Below, in pieces: positions 63,312 to 64,000 of a stretch of 64,000 nucleotides of DNA. Every line of letters begins with the position of its first letter. Within the stretch, counting starts at the first letter, position 1. A program made the translations under genes and the position numbers. The DNA is from Candidatus Neomicrothrix sp. UBA814. GTDB lineage: Bacteria > Actinomycetota > Acidimicrobiia > Acidimicrobiales > Poriferisodalaceae. The stretch covers positions 13,382-77,381 of the forward strand of contig DBIA01000009.1 of NCBI GenBank assembly GCA_002296525.1. Direction: 5' to 3'. The notes under the pieces were generated by a model. That model ran no database searches. It was not told the DNA's origin and saw nothing but the letters and a program-made list of their open reading frames with translations.

Positions 63312-64000
63312 TTAAATCTTTGGCAGGCGTGGACCACCGATTCTCAGGTCGTCCCGTCTTCGCGTAACTCCAGTTTTGTCGAGCACAGCGCAGATAGGTA
63401 GAGCGAATTTCCTTGTTGTATTCAACGCATCTCGAATTTCGGCAACGGTGACCCCCTCAGGCTTGTCTTGCAATAGGTGGGCGACCACTATCGATGCTTG
63501 GTCAATCGCTGATGTAGCAAAGAAAACACCTTCGTTTTGAATCACCAGCCCACGTTGCAGCAAGCCTCGCAGCTCTTCTTTGGATGAGTGGCCTGGCTGA
63601 TTCGGAGAGAAAAGATCTTTTTCGAGTTCGGCGAGGATTGGATGATTAGCCAAGATGTCTTCTTGATCGACCGACTTCACTCGTCCATCGGAGATTTCGA
63701 CCTCTTGCAAATTGTTGATAGCTAAGCGTTGTCGTTCATCTAGAAGCGCTACGTCTAATCCGAGAGGTCCGGCTTCTTCGACCAAAGATTGAACCTCCTG
63801 TTTTAAAGCGGCAAGGACGGCTTCTGACGTGACCCAGTCGCCCAATACTGGATCTGTCCGAACGCCGGTGAGTCGTTCGAGTTCGTCTACGGTGATCCAT
63901 TCGCGTTCTGACACCACTCGCTCGATCGATAGATCAGGCTGAGCTTCGGATGCTTTCAGCACGGGATCGACATCGAGCACGTGACCGCCTCCGATGGTTT
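63312..64000 (-). CDS. selB: Selenocysteine-specific elongation factor SelB, C-terminal part
   Basis: The frame is open to the right edge; about 229 residues are present and the gene continues beyond the window. The N-terminal visible stretch TIGGGHVLD matches the end of SelB domain III. The rest forms winged-helix domain IV, ending with EGVTVAEIRDALNTTRKFAL and CAVLDKTGVTRRRDDLRIGG, the SECIS-binding region. SelB carries Sec-tRNA to UGA codons with a SECIS hairpin. No tRNA-Sec or selA/selD is in view. A GTG at 63980 is an internal codon. Confidence 0.88.
   Translation of the reverse strand, partial: TIGGGHVLDVDPVLKASEAQPDLSIERVVSEREWITVDELERLTGVRTDPVLGDWVTSEAVLAALKQEVQSLVEEAGPLGLDVALLDERQRLAINNLQEVEISDGRVKSVDQEDILANHPILAELEKDLFSPNQPGHSSKEELRGLLQRGLVIQNEGVFFATSAIDQASIVVAHLLQDKPEGVTVAEIRDALNTTRKFALPICAVLDKTGVTRRRDDLRIGGPRLPKI

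Overview
The window reads as chromosomal DNA of an actinobacterium, most likely a free-living (probably marine) Acidimicrobiia-type organism. The supporting evidence is a WhiB protein, an acyl-CoA carboxylase epsilon subunit beside the beta subunit, a PAC2 protein, a beta-propeller lipoprotein of the PF09826 type, a leaderless-promoter signature at many genes, moderate GC content and very dense packing with many 1-7 nt overlaps. I see no insertion sequence, prophage, CRISPR array or replication origin, and no gene-free stretch above 300 bases. The taxonomic call is inference.

Layout. 1-4.6 kb: end of a phytanoyl-CoA-dioxygenase-like gene, acyl-CoA dehydrogenase, methylmalonate-semialdehyde dehydrogenase, and a DUF35 plus thiolase-like pair. 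4.6-16.2 kb: AzlCD exporter, an unrecognised protein, beta-propeller lipoprotein, PAC2, chorismate synthase, TauE/SafE protein, MalY/PatB lyase, SURF1, CapA and an S9 peptidase. 16.2-21.6 kb: an RNA and genome-maintenance block with a candidate C-rich-loop small RNA, xseAB, tRNA-Ser(CGA), tadA, tRNA-Ser(GGA), SRP RNA, then dnaX-ybaB-recR and a second unexplained RNA-like stem. 21.7-25.4 kb: thiolase, crotonyl-CoA carboxylase/reductase, epimerase and a SpoU methyltransferase. 25.5-35.5 kb: BMP-type nucleoside ABC importer followed by a bifunctional aldolase/SDR, mtnA, upp, psuG and a TauE/SafE protein. 35.5-42.1 kb: menaquinone genes (menE; merR-menF-menD-menH-menC operon). 42.1-52.1 kb: acyl-CoA ligase, 5'-3' exonuclease, VOC protein, pccB-accE, carotenoid oxygenase, CaiB transferase, ethylmalonyl-CoA mutase and aat. 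52.2-64 kb: cyclophilin, lysC, asd, MazG, an orphan adaptor-like protein, a second PhyH protein, a quinone-reductase/acyl-CoA ligase/SDR set, tRNA-Pro, a receiver-only regulator, NfeD, whiB and the 3' part of selB.

Functionally, acyl-CoA handling dominates. Ccr, the epimerase, ethylmalonyl-CoA mutase, PccB/AccE, the thiolase and MmsA fit an ethylmalonyl-CoA pathway feeding propionate and branched-chain carbon, although mesaconyl-CoA hydratase, methylsuccinyl-CoA dehydrogenase and the lyase are not here. A second theme is nucleoside import and salvage. The least explained items are two structured RNA candidates (about 16235-16415 on + and 21517-21600, probably on -), a tRNA whose terminal A is the first base of the tadA start codon, and a coherent set of 15 genes with a TANNNT box 6-9 nt before the start codon.
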